A stretch of 64,000 nt of DNA from Yamagishiella unicocca (GCA_003116995.1 BDSL01000010.1:1426001-1490000); one strand, 5' to 3'. Positions 10,090 to 22,714 are shown, numbered from the stretch's first letter. Made by a program: numbers and translations. The notes: generated by a model from the letters alone, not told the origin.

Positions 10090-13000
10090 TCAAGTAGGTC
10101 TCAAAACTGGGCGCTCGAAAAGCTTCACCAAGAAGGGATGCAGCTTCCCGGCCAGGCGGCGGTACTTCCGCAACCAAGGTCGCATCCACCACCATGGATT
10201 CCGACGGTACCACGACACTAGGTGATCAGGCAGCGCCAGGGGCGGATGCGCCAGCGGCCCGAAGTTCCCAGTCCAGCCCCCCCTGTGTTGCAGACAGTCG
10301 CACATGGGGGTTTCAGTAAATAAGGCCCTCAGGGGGGTGCGCTCGATGTCGTGGTGCGAAGGAGGGAAATAGCGAAGCAAAGGATATCTTCGGGTCGCAT
10401 AAAAGAATGCAGATGTATAGCTTCTTGTTGCAGTACGGTGGGTTGGTCAGTCAGTTGTTCGGGCAGCCGCCCGAACAACTGACCATGACACCAGGATGTA
10501 TTCCACCACAGCAAGGCCACCCCACGTCTGGACCTCCGCCGCACTAGAAACGAGCGCGCCCTCCTAGCCACTCACACTCATTGCCCCCGTGGGGCCCCCT
10601 TCGCTCCCTTCCCTGGTTTATTTGCGACACGCGATGCTGGATAGTGACGACCGCCGGCTCACAAGTATGGCGCCTGGTACCGCTGGCAGGTGTGCTCCCA
10701 GTGTCGGAGCCAGCACTCACGCAAGAACAAGCGGTATGGCAACAGCTAGAGCCGCACGCAACCCTTGCCATCAAGCGACGACTAGGTTTCAGCATCACGT
10801 GCCCTCTCAACCTGCGAATCTTCTCGGACACGATCTGACAGTCCTCTCCGCCGTTCCTCCCCGCCCTTCGTCATTGGTCATTCCCACACTCCCAAAGCTC
10901 CTCGGATTGCTGGCCCACCTGTAGAAGTCCCGGAAGGTGATGTAGTCGGGCACCGGGTGGAAGCCGTCTAGGTCGGTCAGTGGCGTCTCGCCCATGTGCT
11001 CACGGGCGGCGTGGTACGACTCAAACCATGGGGCGCAACGAAAGGCCCGCAGCACGTCGTACACGAACCGCTCAACGTCGTACCTGGTCACGAGGGTAAT
11101 CGGGGGGTGGATTACCGTGGGGGGCTTGGTTAGACCCCGCGGATGGCCGGAAGTGGGTTGAGCCCCCGGGTGTGTGAGCCACGGTCTGCGGCCGGTGCTG
11201 CCGGACAGGGCGGGTGGCTCACAGCGCACAACAGGTGGTGCTCGACCGGCAGGTTCCGTCAGTCCGGGCTGTGATTGTGGCATTGGCATTGGCTGTGACT
11301 GTGGCATTGGCTGTGACATTGGCTGTGACAGTGGCGCCGACATGTTGGGCCCCCCCGCGCCCTGCCGCCAAACGCGCTCCAAACGACACCGCCGCTAGCT
11401 CCGCTGCTGTTACGCGACAAGCCCCATCCATAGGAGTCCGGAAAGGAAACGACGCCTTCGCGGCATACTGCGTGTGGGGGGGGGCCGAACGGCGGTGGCC
11501 GCCAAGGCTGCTGCATGCCAGCAGACCTCCCTTCCCGCTGGCCATCTGGCCAGCTACGACATCACTCGGCACACCTGGGCCGTGTAGTGGACCCCGCACC
11601 AGCCAGACAGCGCCCCTCTCCGCACGCCTAAAACCCTAACCCCCTGAACCCTGATGGAGCAGCCCGGCACCCTAGCCAGCCCGCATCACGGCCCAGCACC
11701 CCCTGCAGCTGCACCCACCCCACACCGCTGCTGGCGTTGAAGTACAGCGCCTCCGTGATGCTGCGCCGCGACGGCTGCAACACCTGCCACCGGCGGTTCC
11801 AGCCGGCGTCGAACGAGTCTGGGATTGCCAGATCCCACTTGTGGTAGTTGGCGTGGAAGAACAGCGGCTCGCCTGCGAGGGTGAGGGCCGGGAGCAAACC
11901 GGTGAGCCGGACAGGTGGTGAGTGGGTACGGATCGAGGGTCGGGCGGCAACATGACACGACATGACTCGACTCCACCTTCGTCCCGCGGGGTTCCTCATC
12001 CACCACCCCACCACTCTCGGCACCAACCCGCCGGGGGTGCGGTCACGGGTGCCCGCCCTGCCCCTCCGACCCGGCCCTGCCCCACCGACCCGGGCCTGCC
12101 CCTCCGACCCGGCCCTGCCCCTCCGACCCGGCCCTGCCCCTCCGACCCGGCCCTGCCCCTCCGACCCGGCCCTGCCCCACCGACCCGGCCCTGCCCCTCC
12201 GACCGGGCCCTGCCTCTCAGACCCCACTCACCATCCGTCCCGTACTGCACCATGGTGTTGCCCAGGAACTGGTCCTGGCACTTGGCCGCCCGGCCCCTAG
12301 GCGAGCACACAACCGCCTCCACCCCGGCGCTACCGGGGACCACTGGCGACACCCACATGTTCTCCCCGGCCGCCAGCATGCTGTACGCGAACGTCTCCTT
12401 GTCGCCCTGTGGGCGGCAGCGGCGGCGGGCGAGTAGCGCGGTGTGTGAGGGGGCCAGGCGAGTAGCGCAGTGTGTGGGGGTGTTGAGGGGGCCAGGCCAA
12501 CCAGGGGGGTGAGTGTGAGGAGCGGAGTGGAGCACAGCCGGGAGTGGGGCCAGGTACCCTCAGGGCTGTGCTTCAGGCGAAAGGGGGGGGGAGGAAAGCC
12601 CGTGTAGTGGGAAGCCGATTAGGAAACTATTTGGGACATACATTTGGAGATGCATGCTGGAGAAGCATGGTTGAGGAAACGAAAAGCGGAGGTCGAACAC
12701 CCAAGGGAGGAGGCGGAGCTTTATGCGAAGAGGAAGCGGAGAATTTTGATGTTGGGAGGGCAGGAGGAGAGGTGCGGGGAGTTGTCATAAAGGTCGGTTA
12801 CACGGCATGCTGGTGCACTTTTGTATTGACTACCGAGAAACCGTAGGCCCCGACGCGCAAGTTGTACGGCAGCTGCGGCTGTGCGGGTGAGGCAGCCGCG
12901 GTGCCGTGCTGATTGGGGGGGCCGGGAGCAGTTCGCCGGCGGCTCCCTCCCGCCAACATCGAGTAACCGATCCTTCTTAGCAACCTCCCTCCTTCCACGG

Positions 13001-16000
13001 GCTTTCCAATTCTTCCCTGGCCACTCCCGTGCCTCCCCCTCCCCCTCCCCTCTCCAGCCCGCCGCACCTTCCCCACGTAGCACGACAGCAGCTCCGAGAA
13101 GATGCTGCCGTACACGTTCATGTAGGCTGCCACCAGTAGGCCGCGCCAGTGCCTGGGCGGGCGGCGGCCCCGGGGAAGCGGGGGAGTGGGGGGAGTCAGG
13201 GAGCGAGTGGAGCGAGAGATGCGGCGGCGGCAGGGCGCCCAGCGGCAGCCAGCATTCAGCGGTGCAGGGGGCCCAGCGGCAGCGAACGCTGGATGCGCCC
13301 CGTGCGAGTGCGAGTGCCAGTGCGAGTGGCAATCCGGTCTGCTCGGTACCCGGTAGGTGCCCCTCCTGCCCCGCGCGATAACCCCCAGCCACCCGGCGCC
13401 CCTCTCCCCCCAACCCAGCAGCCCCCACCTGGCCTTGTCGATCACCATCTGGCCGCTCTCAAAAGTGCCGGTCGGAATTTTCGACGGCGGGATGTTGAGG
13501 ATGCGGGGCACCTGGGGAGGAGGGGGGTTTTGAGGAAGACCCGTGGATGAGAGAAAAAAACCGTTTAGGACAGACGTTTTCAGATGCGTGCTGGAGAACT
13601 GGGGTGAGGATACCAAAGACGGTGGTCATATGTCAACCTTCAGCGGGGGGAGGGGGGAGGGGAGGAGGGGGGTTTAGGGTTTTAGGGGAAAACCCGGGGG
13701 ACGGGGGGCCGAGAAGACCACAGGGCGGGAAGGGGGGTTTCAAGGAAGACCCGTGGATGCCCGAAAAAACCGTTTAGAACAGGCGTTTTGATATGCATGC
13801 TGGAGAACTGGGTTGGGGATACTAAAACCGAAGGTCGTAATATGACCTTTGGCGGCTAAGCTAAAGCGGCTACGGCGAGACGACAGGAAACGAGGACCCC
13901 ACGCGGCGCACGGAAACGTTTCGCAGAACCGATTTTGGGCGCTAGCAGGAGAACTGGGGCAGTTGGTGAGCTATGGGAGAGCGGACAGCGCGGTCCGGTC
14001 CCGGGAGGGGGAGCCCTTGCTCTATCTGCTATCGAGCCCCTCCCTGGCGCCTTCCTTGCCGGTCCCGCTCCTGCCGTCATTGCCCCCCAGACCAGGCGAC
14101 AAGGACTGCATCCCCAGTACCAAGGACACCCAGGACCCAGCAGCCCCAGGACCCCCAGGACTCCTCGAGTTGATAATTGGTATGGAATCTACAAGTAGCA
14201 TACTATGTTATGAATTAATTGGGCTATTTGGGGTAGCAGCCCCAGGGCCCCCAGTACCCAAACACCAGCCATGTTGTCAGCGGAGCGGCGAGTCCGCCGT
14301 ACTGATGCCGGGGGCTGCGGCGCGCATCGCTGCGACATCCCCAGGTACGACCGCCGGCCCCCTACCTGCCAACTGCCAACTGCCTTTTTCCTCCTAGGTT
14401 CCTCTCCTTCGTCCCATGCGCCTATCCGCCGATCCGCGGGTTTCCTCCCCAGCCGCCCCCACTGTGCTCCCAGACGTTGCTCCAGATGGGAGTCCGTGTA
14501 CTGCGGCTCCGGCTCCAGTGCCGGTCCTCGGGTCTCCTCACTACCCCACTAATACAATCCCCCTTACACCCCCCACCTGCTGTCGGCCGTGGATTCGCGG
14601 ATTATCTTATGAAACCCCCGCCTGCCACCGGGTTCTTCGCTGGCCCCGGCCCCCCCCAGACCCCATCCCGCGGCTTCCCCGTTCTCTGCTTTGCACTCCA
14701 TACTATAGCCCACTTCTTCTTCTTCTTCACTGCACCCACCGTCGCCGCGTCCGTGTGTGTGGCCGGCCACCCTAGTCCAGTAGCATGCGCGCGCGTCCCG
14801 GTGTCCGAAGGCTATGCACCCACTACATGTCCCCAGTCGCGTCACCGGTTCCTTTATTGTAACCCCCCACCTCCGGCGCCGCGGTTCGGTCCCAGTAGTC
14901 GGGCCACAGCAGCGCGCCCGTCGCCACGTAGGGCTGCGAGTCGAAGAGGAAGGTGGGGTCCCGCAGCACTGCATTGTCGCTGTCGAGGAAGAGAACCTGG
15001 AGGGTGGGTGGGTGGGTGGGTGGGTGGCAGCGACCGGGGGATGGGGTAGAAATATATCCGCGAATGCACGGCCGACAAACCAAGGGGGAGGGGAGGTGGG
15101 GGACGAGTAGGTTACGGCCGGGGGGCGGCGGGGGGAGAAAACCCTGTTACACGACACGAGGGGGTGGGGTGGCATAAGGACTCGGTCACACGACATGGGT
15201 ATAATAGCTGGCGCATTGTCTTCGGCCACGTGGTTGCGGGCGCATGCTGGAGCGCTTGGATTGACTGGGGGTGTGTGGGAGGGGGTAAGACGGGTACGGT
15301 ACGGGGCGGAGGGCTGGCATTCCCGCCGAGTAGGACGGTAGCGCAGGGAGGGGTTGGGTTGCGGGACCGGAGAAATAGGGACAGCACTGCTTGCGGGGCC
15401 CCCGGGGGAAGGAGGGGAAGTGGCCAAGTGGTGTGGGGGGGTTGGGAGGGGGCCCGGGTCCTGCCCTACCGCCCGCGCTGGCCACCCTCCTGCCGGTGGC
15501 CCCCCCCTGGTCTTCCTCGAACCCCCCTTGCGCCCGCCTGCCTGCCTGCCGGTCGCCACTTCCCCGCAGCGCTGCTCCCCTCCCGGTCGCGCACATCACC
15601 ATTGCCACCATTTCCATCATTTCCATCATTTCCATCATTTCCATCATTTCCATCATTTCCATCATTTCCATCATTTCCATCATTTCCATCATTTCCATCA
15701 TTTCCATCATTTCCATCATTTCCATCATTGCTATCATTGCTATCATTGCTGCCGTCCTTGCCGTCAGGAAGCGAATCGTCCCTCCCCCGCGACCTGGGAA
15801 CCGACTGCTCCCACCCTGTCCCTTGGGCCGCTCCTTCCCCGCTACACCCCCCCCCGGCACCTTGGCACCCTCGAACCCTGGCAGCAGAGCCCAGTCCCAT
15901 CAGCTGGCGTCTGTCCGTGGAACACCCCCCCCCTCCCGTGGACCCCCCCCTGCCGACTCACCCCGCAACCCGCAGGCAACGTGGGCCTCCCCTACCGCAG

Positions 16001-19000
16001 CAGCACTTCCGGGCCCCTTGCTCCCCCCCCTCCCCTACCGCAGCAGCACTTCCGGGCCCCTTGCTCCCCCCCCCTCCCCTACCGCAGCAGCACTTCCGGG
16101 CCCCTTGCTCCCCCCCCTCCCCTACCGCAGCAGCACTTCCGGGCCCCTTGCTCCCCCCCCTCCCCTCCAGCCGTCCCCCGCTGCCCCGCACCTCCTGGAA
16201 GCTGCTCAGCAGCAGCGCCGCCACCTTGACTCCGTAGCCGCGCTGCGCCAGGTCGCGGGCTGCGAGGCGGCGCGCGGAGACCCCCAGCGCCACCAGCGCC
16301 GCCTCCACTGCGGGGGTGGGGAACTCCTCCACGGGGAACCACAGCTCCACAGGGAGCAGGCAGCCTGGCGCAACCCGGGGGGGGGAGGGGGTAAGGAGAA
16401 TCCGGGGGAGGGGGGGGAGGGTGCAAAACGAACCGGCTACAACCGGTTACACGACAGGGACCGGGCGGGGGAGGGTGCAAAAATGGGACCGGTCACTCGA
16501 CGTGGGAGGTGTAGCTGGTGCGTAGGCGCAACCCGGGGGGGGGGGGCCGCCATAAAAACCGTTGACGCGAAAAGGACGGGATAGTCGGCGCATGGTCGGC
16601 GGGCACCTGAACGCCGGGACGACGACGCAGCGAGTGCAATGTGGGGGCTCGTCCGCTGCACTCCCAGAGCACCGTCTCCCCCCCCCAACCCTGCCTGTCG
16701 AGTAACCCATTATTTTCTGTACACCGCCCCCACGCACACAACCCTGCCTCGCTACATCTGCCATCCCGGAGGCCAGCCATGCTGCGTAAGCGGGTCCTCT
16801 CGCCACCCCGCACCCTATGGTGGCCCCCCCCGGCGCTTTGGGAGGGGGGGCAGCTGCGGCGAGGAGCCCCCCCCACTCGTGTGCGTGGAGTGGCCCCCCC
16901 CTTGACCCGTGAACCCAGTACCACCCAGTACCTTGACACCCCATGTGCCGGTGCCAACGTGCCCCGCGCCGGTACCACCCCACCCCACTCCACCCACCCC
17001 ACTCCACTCCACCCACTCCGCCCACTCTACCCATTCCATCCCACTCCACCCCACCCCACCCACGCACCCACCCACCCCACCTGTTTTCCGCAGCAGATGC
17101 AGATTCGTCCAGGCGGGGGTCAGGTAGCGCATCCCCCCGCCCACCATCACCACGCCCCGCCCCGAGAACACAGGGCCCGTCAGGCCGCCCAACACACTGC
17201 CGCCAGCCCCGCCGCCCTCCTTGTGGTCCGCTGCCTTCCCCCCGGCAGCGTTTGTGTCCGGGTAGGGCGGCAGCGCCTCCAGCAGCCCCGCCACAGTGGC
17301 CGTCAGCTTCTCCACCTCAAGCGGCCGGATGCGGCGCCCCTCCATCACCCAGTCCACCTCGCTGTCCCGCCGGCCGGGCAGCTTCACGTCTCCGGGGCCT
17401 GGAGGCGGGTGGGGGCCAGGAGGAGGGCGGGTCGGGGAGGCGGGCGAGGGAGAGCACAGGCGCGGCTGCTGAGTGTGTGTTGTGGGGGGACAAGAGAAGG
17501 ATGGGTCGGGGGTGTCAAGGAAAACTCGTGTACAGAACTGGTGACCTGGTAAAGGAGAGGAAGGTGATACTAGCCGGAGAGAGGCTTTCGGGCGTGTGTT
17601 TGAGATCGCTGGAGCTTCTGCAGCTTCTGGAGCTTCTGGAGCTTCTGGAGCTGCCGCCCCTCGGCCCTACGGCGGGCCTGGGGCCTGGGGAGCTCCCAGC
17701 CGGTCCAGGCCACGCCAGATGGATACAGTCCATGCTTCCTCTATGGCCTCCAGCTCCCCCCACCCTCCCCCCGTCCCCTCCCTGCCGCCCTCCTCATCCA
17801 CGGGTCTTCCTCGAACCTCTCCCCGCCCTGCGGGCCCCGCCGTTGCCAGCTCCGACTCCATATCCGGACTCCATATCGCCGACCTGCCCCCCCCTCTAGT
17901 CCGTCCCAGTGCTCCAGCATGCGCCCACAAACTAGGTGTCCGCCGACCATGCGCCAACTGTCCTGTCATGCCGCGTCAACGGGTGTGTATGCAACCCACC
18001 CCCCGCCCCTCACCGTGCCGCAGCATCAGGTCGTCCACCAGGTCCCACACGTGGCTGAACGACTGCGCCAGGGAGGCCGCGTCACGGCGTTGTGCGACAC
18101 CCAGCATCGGCAGGAGAGGCGTCGAAGCGCCCTCGTCCCAGCCGTCCGTGACATTGCCGCCGCCACCGCCACCGCTCCGGCTGCCCCCGCTGACATCACC
18201 ATCGCTGCCCCTACCGCCGCCGTGGCCGCCGTCGCCACCACCGCTATCTGAGTCCGTTGCGCTTCCGTTCGCGGCCTCCCCCATCAGAGCCCGTGTTGGC
18301 TTGGCTGACCGGGTCGAAGACGTCCGGATTGAGATGGAGACGCTAACCGCCCAAGTGGCGGGGTCGGAGGCCGCCGCCACCGCCGCCGCCCAAGTGGGCA
18401 GCAGCTGGGCCATGTCGTACGTGTCACGTGGCCCGCACTCGAGCGGTTTGGGCAGCGCCAGCGCGCCTGATGTGTCGTCCGACAGCTCGGCGCACTTGTC
18501 CTGGCAGCGGAACCGGTGTGAGCCGCACGACATCCTGTTGTCCGGGGTGCACACAGGAGCAACGGAAGGCCGTGTGACAAGCTTCCCTCCGTGTGTAAAC
18601 CCTTACACGGACGCGATATGCCACTGTCGCGCGCGCGTGTGTGTGCGTGTCGATTTGTGCGCGCGTGTGTGTGTGTACTTGTGTATGTGCGCGCTTGTGT
18701 GTGTGTGTGTGCGCCTCGTGGCCACAGGCGGGTGGGTAGAAACGCACACGGCGAGAGTGGGACCCGGCTGCCGCTCTTGATGCATTAGGGGTAGGTTGCA
18801 AGGAAAACCCGTGTACGAAAAGAAAATGGGTTTAGAAGAGACGTAAGGTAGGGGCAGGTGTGCGTGAAGACAGCGGGGAGCGGGGTGCGAATCGCGGGGT
18901 GGGGAGAGGACCAGAGTGGGGTGCCCCACGGAGAGAGGCCTGGACACTGGGCGGGTGGGCCACAGCGGTCATGCCGGGCTCGATGGGGTGACGTGCCGTG

Positions 19001-20042
19001 CGGTACGTGCACGATCGCAGGTGGGCGGCTGCACTCCCCGGCACGGCTCCTCCAGCCGTCAATCCCGTTCCTCCAGCCGTCAATCCCGTTCCTCCAGCCG
19101 TCAATCCCGTTCCTCCAGCCGTCAATCCCGTTCCTCCAGCCGCCAATCCCGTTCCTCCAGCCGCCAATCCCGTTCCTCCAGCCGTCTATCCCGCTCCTGC
19201 ATCCGCTTACCGCAACCCCTGATGGTGACCTATTTACTAGCGAGGCGGAGCAGCGGCTTCAAGCCCATTGAAGCCGCCCAGCACCACCCACCCGCCACGC
19301 ACAGCGTCACATGCCCCCACGACGATTACACGCCACGCATCCACGCACGGTGGCGGCCCCACCCCCCCGCTGGCCCAGCCTCCCTACATCCTACCTACAC
19401 CAGTAAGCGTGCTGCGCCCCACCCTCACTCCCGGGTCCCATCCACGGGAACGTCGCACCCCCGCCTACGGGCCCCCTCCCTCTCAGCCACCTGTCCACCT
19501 ACGCACGCCCCCGTTCCTGTTGTTCTCTGGCCTCTATTCCCCCGAGATCCTTGTCCCTCTCTGCCCTCAGTTTCTCTTAACGCCCCCGATGCTGGCGCTG
19601 TCCTCTTAACGCCCCCCATGCTGGCGCTCCACACACGCTACGTACCCCCCCAATTGGCCACCGACCCCCCTTCCCCTCCTACACGTCCCCCACGTACCTA
19701 GCAACTGTGATGTTGCCTTCACACAGGCAGTAGCCTGCTGAACCGCGAATCTCCGTAGTGCAGCTCTGGTCGTCGCGGACTTCTCGAGGCCTGCAGAACC
19801 AAGTAGCTGATGGTGAGTCCCACGAGCCTGCTAAAGTTGCTACGTGGTTAATGTGTGACTTACCCAAAGGGAATGCAGAAAACCGTTGCTTTCCAGCCCA
19901 AGCACTTTGGGCCTGTCCGCGGAAGGCTCTCGAGCAATTCCTGTCGCCTTCCCAGTAAACATATACATGCAAGAGGTATGCATAAAATGAAGACGATGGC
20001 TTGGCGCAGACTTGGCGGCCGGCAGCGCGACCTGTCCAGCAT
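10090..20042 (-). CDS. Golgi-type mannosyltransferase-like protein, copy B (complete, 754 aa)
   Basis: Twelve exons on the minus strand: 20042-19864, 19790-19698, 18534-18014, 17398-17081, 16364-16192, 14996-14871, 13511-13429, 13152-13068, 12406-12232, 11872-11719, 11083-10919 and 10282-10090. All phases agree; the CDS is 2265 nt. The chosen ATG is followed by a basic stretch and one hydrophobic segment (about residues 14-31, AIVFILCIPLACICLLG), a type II signal anchor; an ATG 57 nt upstream in frame is an alternative. Residues 60-110 form a Cys-rich module (GYCLC ... CGSHRFRCQDKC). A Gly/Ser-rich stem follows, then the PF11051 domain from about 340, with DSD at 433-435, ESGQ at 488-491, DKARHW at 495-500 and HANYHKW at 591-597. 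The tail is Trp/Arg/Pro-rich. TGTAA lies about 66 bp after the stop. It converges on copy A. Activity is inferred from family; the acceptor is unknown. Confidence 0.87.
12051..12222 (-). repeat. 15-bp minisatellite, intron 9, copy B
   Basis: About 11 units reading CCCTCCGACCCGGCC on the plus strand, again abutting the exon 9 donor. In copy C the same locus (27014-27052) is reduced to 2-3 units. Confidence 0.85.
13738..14001 (-). mobile_element. F1 element, 5'-truncated, in intron 6 of copy B
   Basis: About 264 bp, homologous to the 3' half of the copy A element, inserted in a G-rich site of the CGGGAGGGGG type that appears on both sides with one base of difference. The uninterrupted site is seen in copy C near 28648. 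Same orientation as the host gene. The exact TSD is blurred by the G-run. Confidence 0.7.
14578..14612. repeat. R2 short repeat, example copy
   Basis: GTCGGCCGTGGATTCGCGG followed by ATT and CTTA-like sequence, about 30 bp with partial dyad symmetry (CCGTGGATTCGCGG). Similar copies near 2712, 3205, 15060, 29145, 29645, 44080, 50275, 53055, 56322 and 61000, all intronic or intergenic. Confidence 0.65.
15140..15260 (-). repeat. R4 dispersed intronic repeat, example copy
   Basis: Contains ACACGACATGGGTATAATAG and GCGCATTGTCTTCGGCCACG, then CGCATGCTGGAGCGC. Counterparts at about 2548-2650 (A), 27630-27705 and 30065-30185 (C), and 50877-50945 upstream of the MATE gene. Confidence 0.65.
15594..15754 (-). 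repeat. 9-bp minisatellite in intron 5 of copy B
   Basis: Same locus as in copy A but dominated by a different unit variant (TTTCCATCA on +, GATGGAAAT on -), about 17 units long. The variant has been homogenised within this copy. Confidence 0.9.
19050..19200 (-). repeat. 21-bp minisatellite, intron 2, copy B
   Basis: About seven units containing CCAGCCGTCAATCCCG. The same locus in copy C (34616-34682) has about three. Confidence 0.8.
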
Positions 20043-20442
20043 CGCCACCTGCCGTCCTCGTTGAACCAGGCAATAAAAGCTTTCCCAACTATAGAACATG
20101 GGAGAATTTTGCTAGTGCTAATGAAAAGTCAGTCATGCCTCCCAAAGCTGGTCGCAGCTTGTTCGTGGCAATGTGGTCCTTTTTGAAGAGGCGCGAAAAA
20201 TAATTTCACATAGTTTACAGTTCTTGTGGCTGCGGCAAAGAGTGCGTATCCATGTTTTTATGGAGTTTTCTGAAGTGGCGGTAACTGCATAGGGCCCGCA
20301 ATAAAGGGGAACCTCCAAGGCCGAGCGACCGTACATGGATAAGGCCCGCTTAGCGAGCCGGGTTGTTGTAACGGAAGGCAGTAGAATGGACCCCGCCTTC
20401 ATCACTAGGATTCGCATGAGTTAAGCGTATCTTCAGCCTCAG

Positions 20443-21439
20443 TCCGTGGCAACGTCGACTGGCAGCCCTCCCGCGATGTGTGCATGTTGATGGCCGGGGG
20501 GGTGCGGGGCGCCGACATGACCACGGACGCCTCCGACAGCATCCTCTTCGCCGGCGAGCGCTCCACGGGCCGCATCGCCATGCAGTCGCTGGTGCTGGTG
20601 GGGCTGGACGTGGGGCCGGGGGCGGGGGGCCAGGGGGCCGACGGGGCCGCCGTGGTGGCGCTCTACCTGGCCTTCCCCACCCGCCTGCCGCCGCTGCTGC
20701 TGACCAGCGCACATGCCAGCTGCCGGCCCCTGCTCAACGTGGTGAGGGGGGGAGGGAAGGGAGGGAGGCATGGGTGTGGCGGCGGGTGGGGGTTTGAGGG
20801 AGGCATGGATGTCCCCGCGCTACCCCCCCCTCCCGCACTAACCCCCCGCCCGTCGAGTAACCCGTCGGGTTTTTAATTTTTGCAACACCCCCCCCCCCGC
20901 CCCCCGGGCCCCCGGCCCCCCGGCTCCTCCTCCCCACTCAGATGTTCTCGCGGCTGGTGCGCTGGAAGGTGGCCAGCGAGCTGGAGGTGGAGTTCACGAC
21001 GCTCTGCGCCGGCGTGCCGGGGTCGTACGCTGTCGTACCCAGTACGGCGCACACCCAGCCGCCGGGGGGCTCCATTAGCATGCACCAGGCCCCCGGCCTG
21101 CTGGACGCCTCGGGCCTCAAGTCCGACCGCCACCCGGGCCTCGCTCTGGAGCCGTCCATAGGCATCCATGGCTCCGTAGGCATCCATGGCTCCGTAGGCG
21201 CCCTCACGAGAGCCAGCACCTGCAAGTTGGTGCCTCGCGAACGCCGTCTTCGCGACCATCACGACTTCGCCCTCTCGGCTCTCGTCCTCGCCACTCGGCC
21301 TTCCGTGCGAGCCGTTTTCATGGTGAGTCGCTGGGGGGGTACGTCTGACGCCTGGCGGTGGCCCGTTGCGGGCTGGCTTGCGGCTGCGCGCGCCAGCGCT
21401 CGCGCGGCATTAGCTTGGGCGGTAGGATCAGTGTATTAG
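20443..21439 (+). pseudogene. Unrecognised two-exon coding fragment
   Basis: Exon 20443-20741 (donor AACGTG|GTGAGG) and an exon opening at 20942 (acceptor CCACTCAG) join in phase and read VDWQPSRDVCMLMAGGVRG ... then MFSRLVRWKVASELEVEFTT. Composition and third-position GC look like real algal coding sequence, but I do not recognise a family. The 5' side meets the edge of duplication block B (20184) with only about 250 bp of low-information sequence between, and the second exon runs into a small tandem repeat (about 21156-21200) without a clear donor or conserved end. I read it as part of a gene truncated by the rearrangement; a short intact gene is possible. Confidence 0.45.
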
Positions 21440-21817
21440 ACCCAGGGTGGAGATGGCAGCTCGAAGATATATGACCAGCTGGGTCGCTCGGAACTGGGAA
21501 ATGCGAACGTGCATAACAGGGTCCGGCGGAAGGGGTCGCGCTGCGTCCGTCAGGATGAAGCCTGCCTGAATGAGCCGTTCTGAACTCGGTAGTGGGAGCG
21601 TTGCCGTAAGGGAATCGAGGGCGCGGGGCCTTGTTGGAGTTGCGAGCAGTCACGAGTCGGATCACCCGACAACGGGAGAAAATCTGGGCGGGGTTAGGCA
21701 CCATGGGGCATTTCGGGCTGCGGCGCCCGGATTTGTTGCGCCGGGCTGGGCTAGCGGGGACAGTGTCGGGCGGGCGTTCTTTGTGCGTAGGTCGGTGAAC
21801 TGCGTTTGGCTCGTGGC

Positions 21818-22052
21818 CGGTGGGCAGAGTGCTTGTGCCTTACTTGCTCGTAGCCCGATGCGCTGTGCCTCCTTTGTCACCCGGTGGACAGTGCGTTTCC
21901 TGTAGATCGGCAGGCAGGGTGTTTCTTGTAGCCCAGCGGGCTGTGCGTTCCTTTTAGCCCGGGGCAGTGCGTTCATTCGCATAGGGGGCAGTGCGTTTTT
22001 TGTAGCCCGGGGGGCAGTGTGTTTCTTGTAGCCCGGTGAGCAGTGTGTCACC
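21818..22052. repeat. Degenerate ~30-35 bp tandem repeat
   Basis: Six to eight imperfect units built around GTAGCCCGGGGGGCAGTGTG and TTTCTTGTAGCCC. No coding sense. Confidence 0.6.
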
Positions 22053-22714
22053 TGTGGTTTAGTGCGCTAGCCGAGTGTGCGCTAAGATGTTAGTGCGAGT
22101 CGGATGGGCCGGGCCGGGCCTATGAACTGGGGGACACCTGTGGCAGCTCAGTCAGCGCCGACCTCAGCTCGTCTCGCGACCTTTGGCGCCACGGTTTGCA
22201 AGACCTTCATCCTCCGACCTGGCCACGGCTCCGTCGCGCCCCCTTGGTCTTCCCCTTTTGTTGTTGTTATCGTTACAGTGGGCTCCAGACCTTAAAAGGT
22301 AGAGCCATCGGGCGCATCGCCCTTTTGTGGCGAGTGCTCGGGTTGGACTGGCGGCTTCTGGGCGATGGTGATGGCGGCCGCACGCGGCGATCGGCGCTGG
22401 GGGGGCCGGGGTACGGGGGCTGGGCCGGTTGAGGGGGTCCGAGTTCCGGTCGTGTCCTATAGGGGTCGCGACGGCTGGGCGGGGCGCAAACGTGCACGGC
22501 CAGACTCAGGCGGAGATAGCCGAATAGGGGCCGGCCTATGGAGTTGTCACGATGGGACCGAACGGACTTGGGTTGGACGCCGATCGCTCTCTAGGGGAAG
22601 GAACGGTGTGGCGACTAGGTGCGAGCATCTGGCAAAGGAGAGTCGGGACCTACAAACGCCCCGTGGGCCGTGGGTTCCAGTCTCCGCCCGTCGACCGCCA
22701 CGACGCATACCTCC
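22053..22714. other. Intergenic, mostly featureless
   Basis: Apart from the 60-bp retrotransposon remnant at 22260-22322, and the fragment of the old 3' flank (22696-22714) that marks the far side of the large retrotransposon, I see no gene or RNA here. Confidence 0.5.
22260..22322 (-). mobile_element. Very short 3' remnant of the retrotransposon
   Basis: About 60 bp matching only the extreme 3' end (GGTCTGGAGCCCACTGTAAC), followed by an AACAACAACAA tail on the minus strand. Confidence 0.7.

Larger units (their letters stand above)
9527..20184 (-). repeat. Right arm of the inverted duplication (copy B block)
   Basis: It is inverted relative to block A and direct relative to block C. The inner end is near 9527. 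The outer end, shared with C, is near 20184, immediately after GGTCCTTTTT and only about 140 bp upstream of the proposed start codon. Relative to A it lacks about 490 bp just 3' of the gene (A 7464 to about 7957). Confidence 0.85.

Noticed and set aside
18640..18720. GT/CA-rich stretch as a regulatory element
   Set aside because: It is a simple microsatellite in intron 2 of copy B (and 34205-34290 in copy C) with no further signal.
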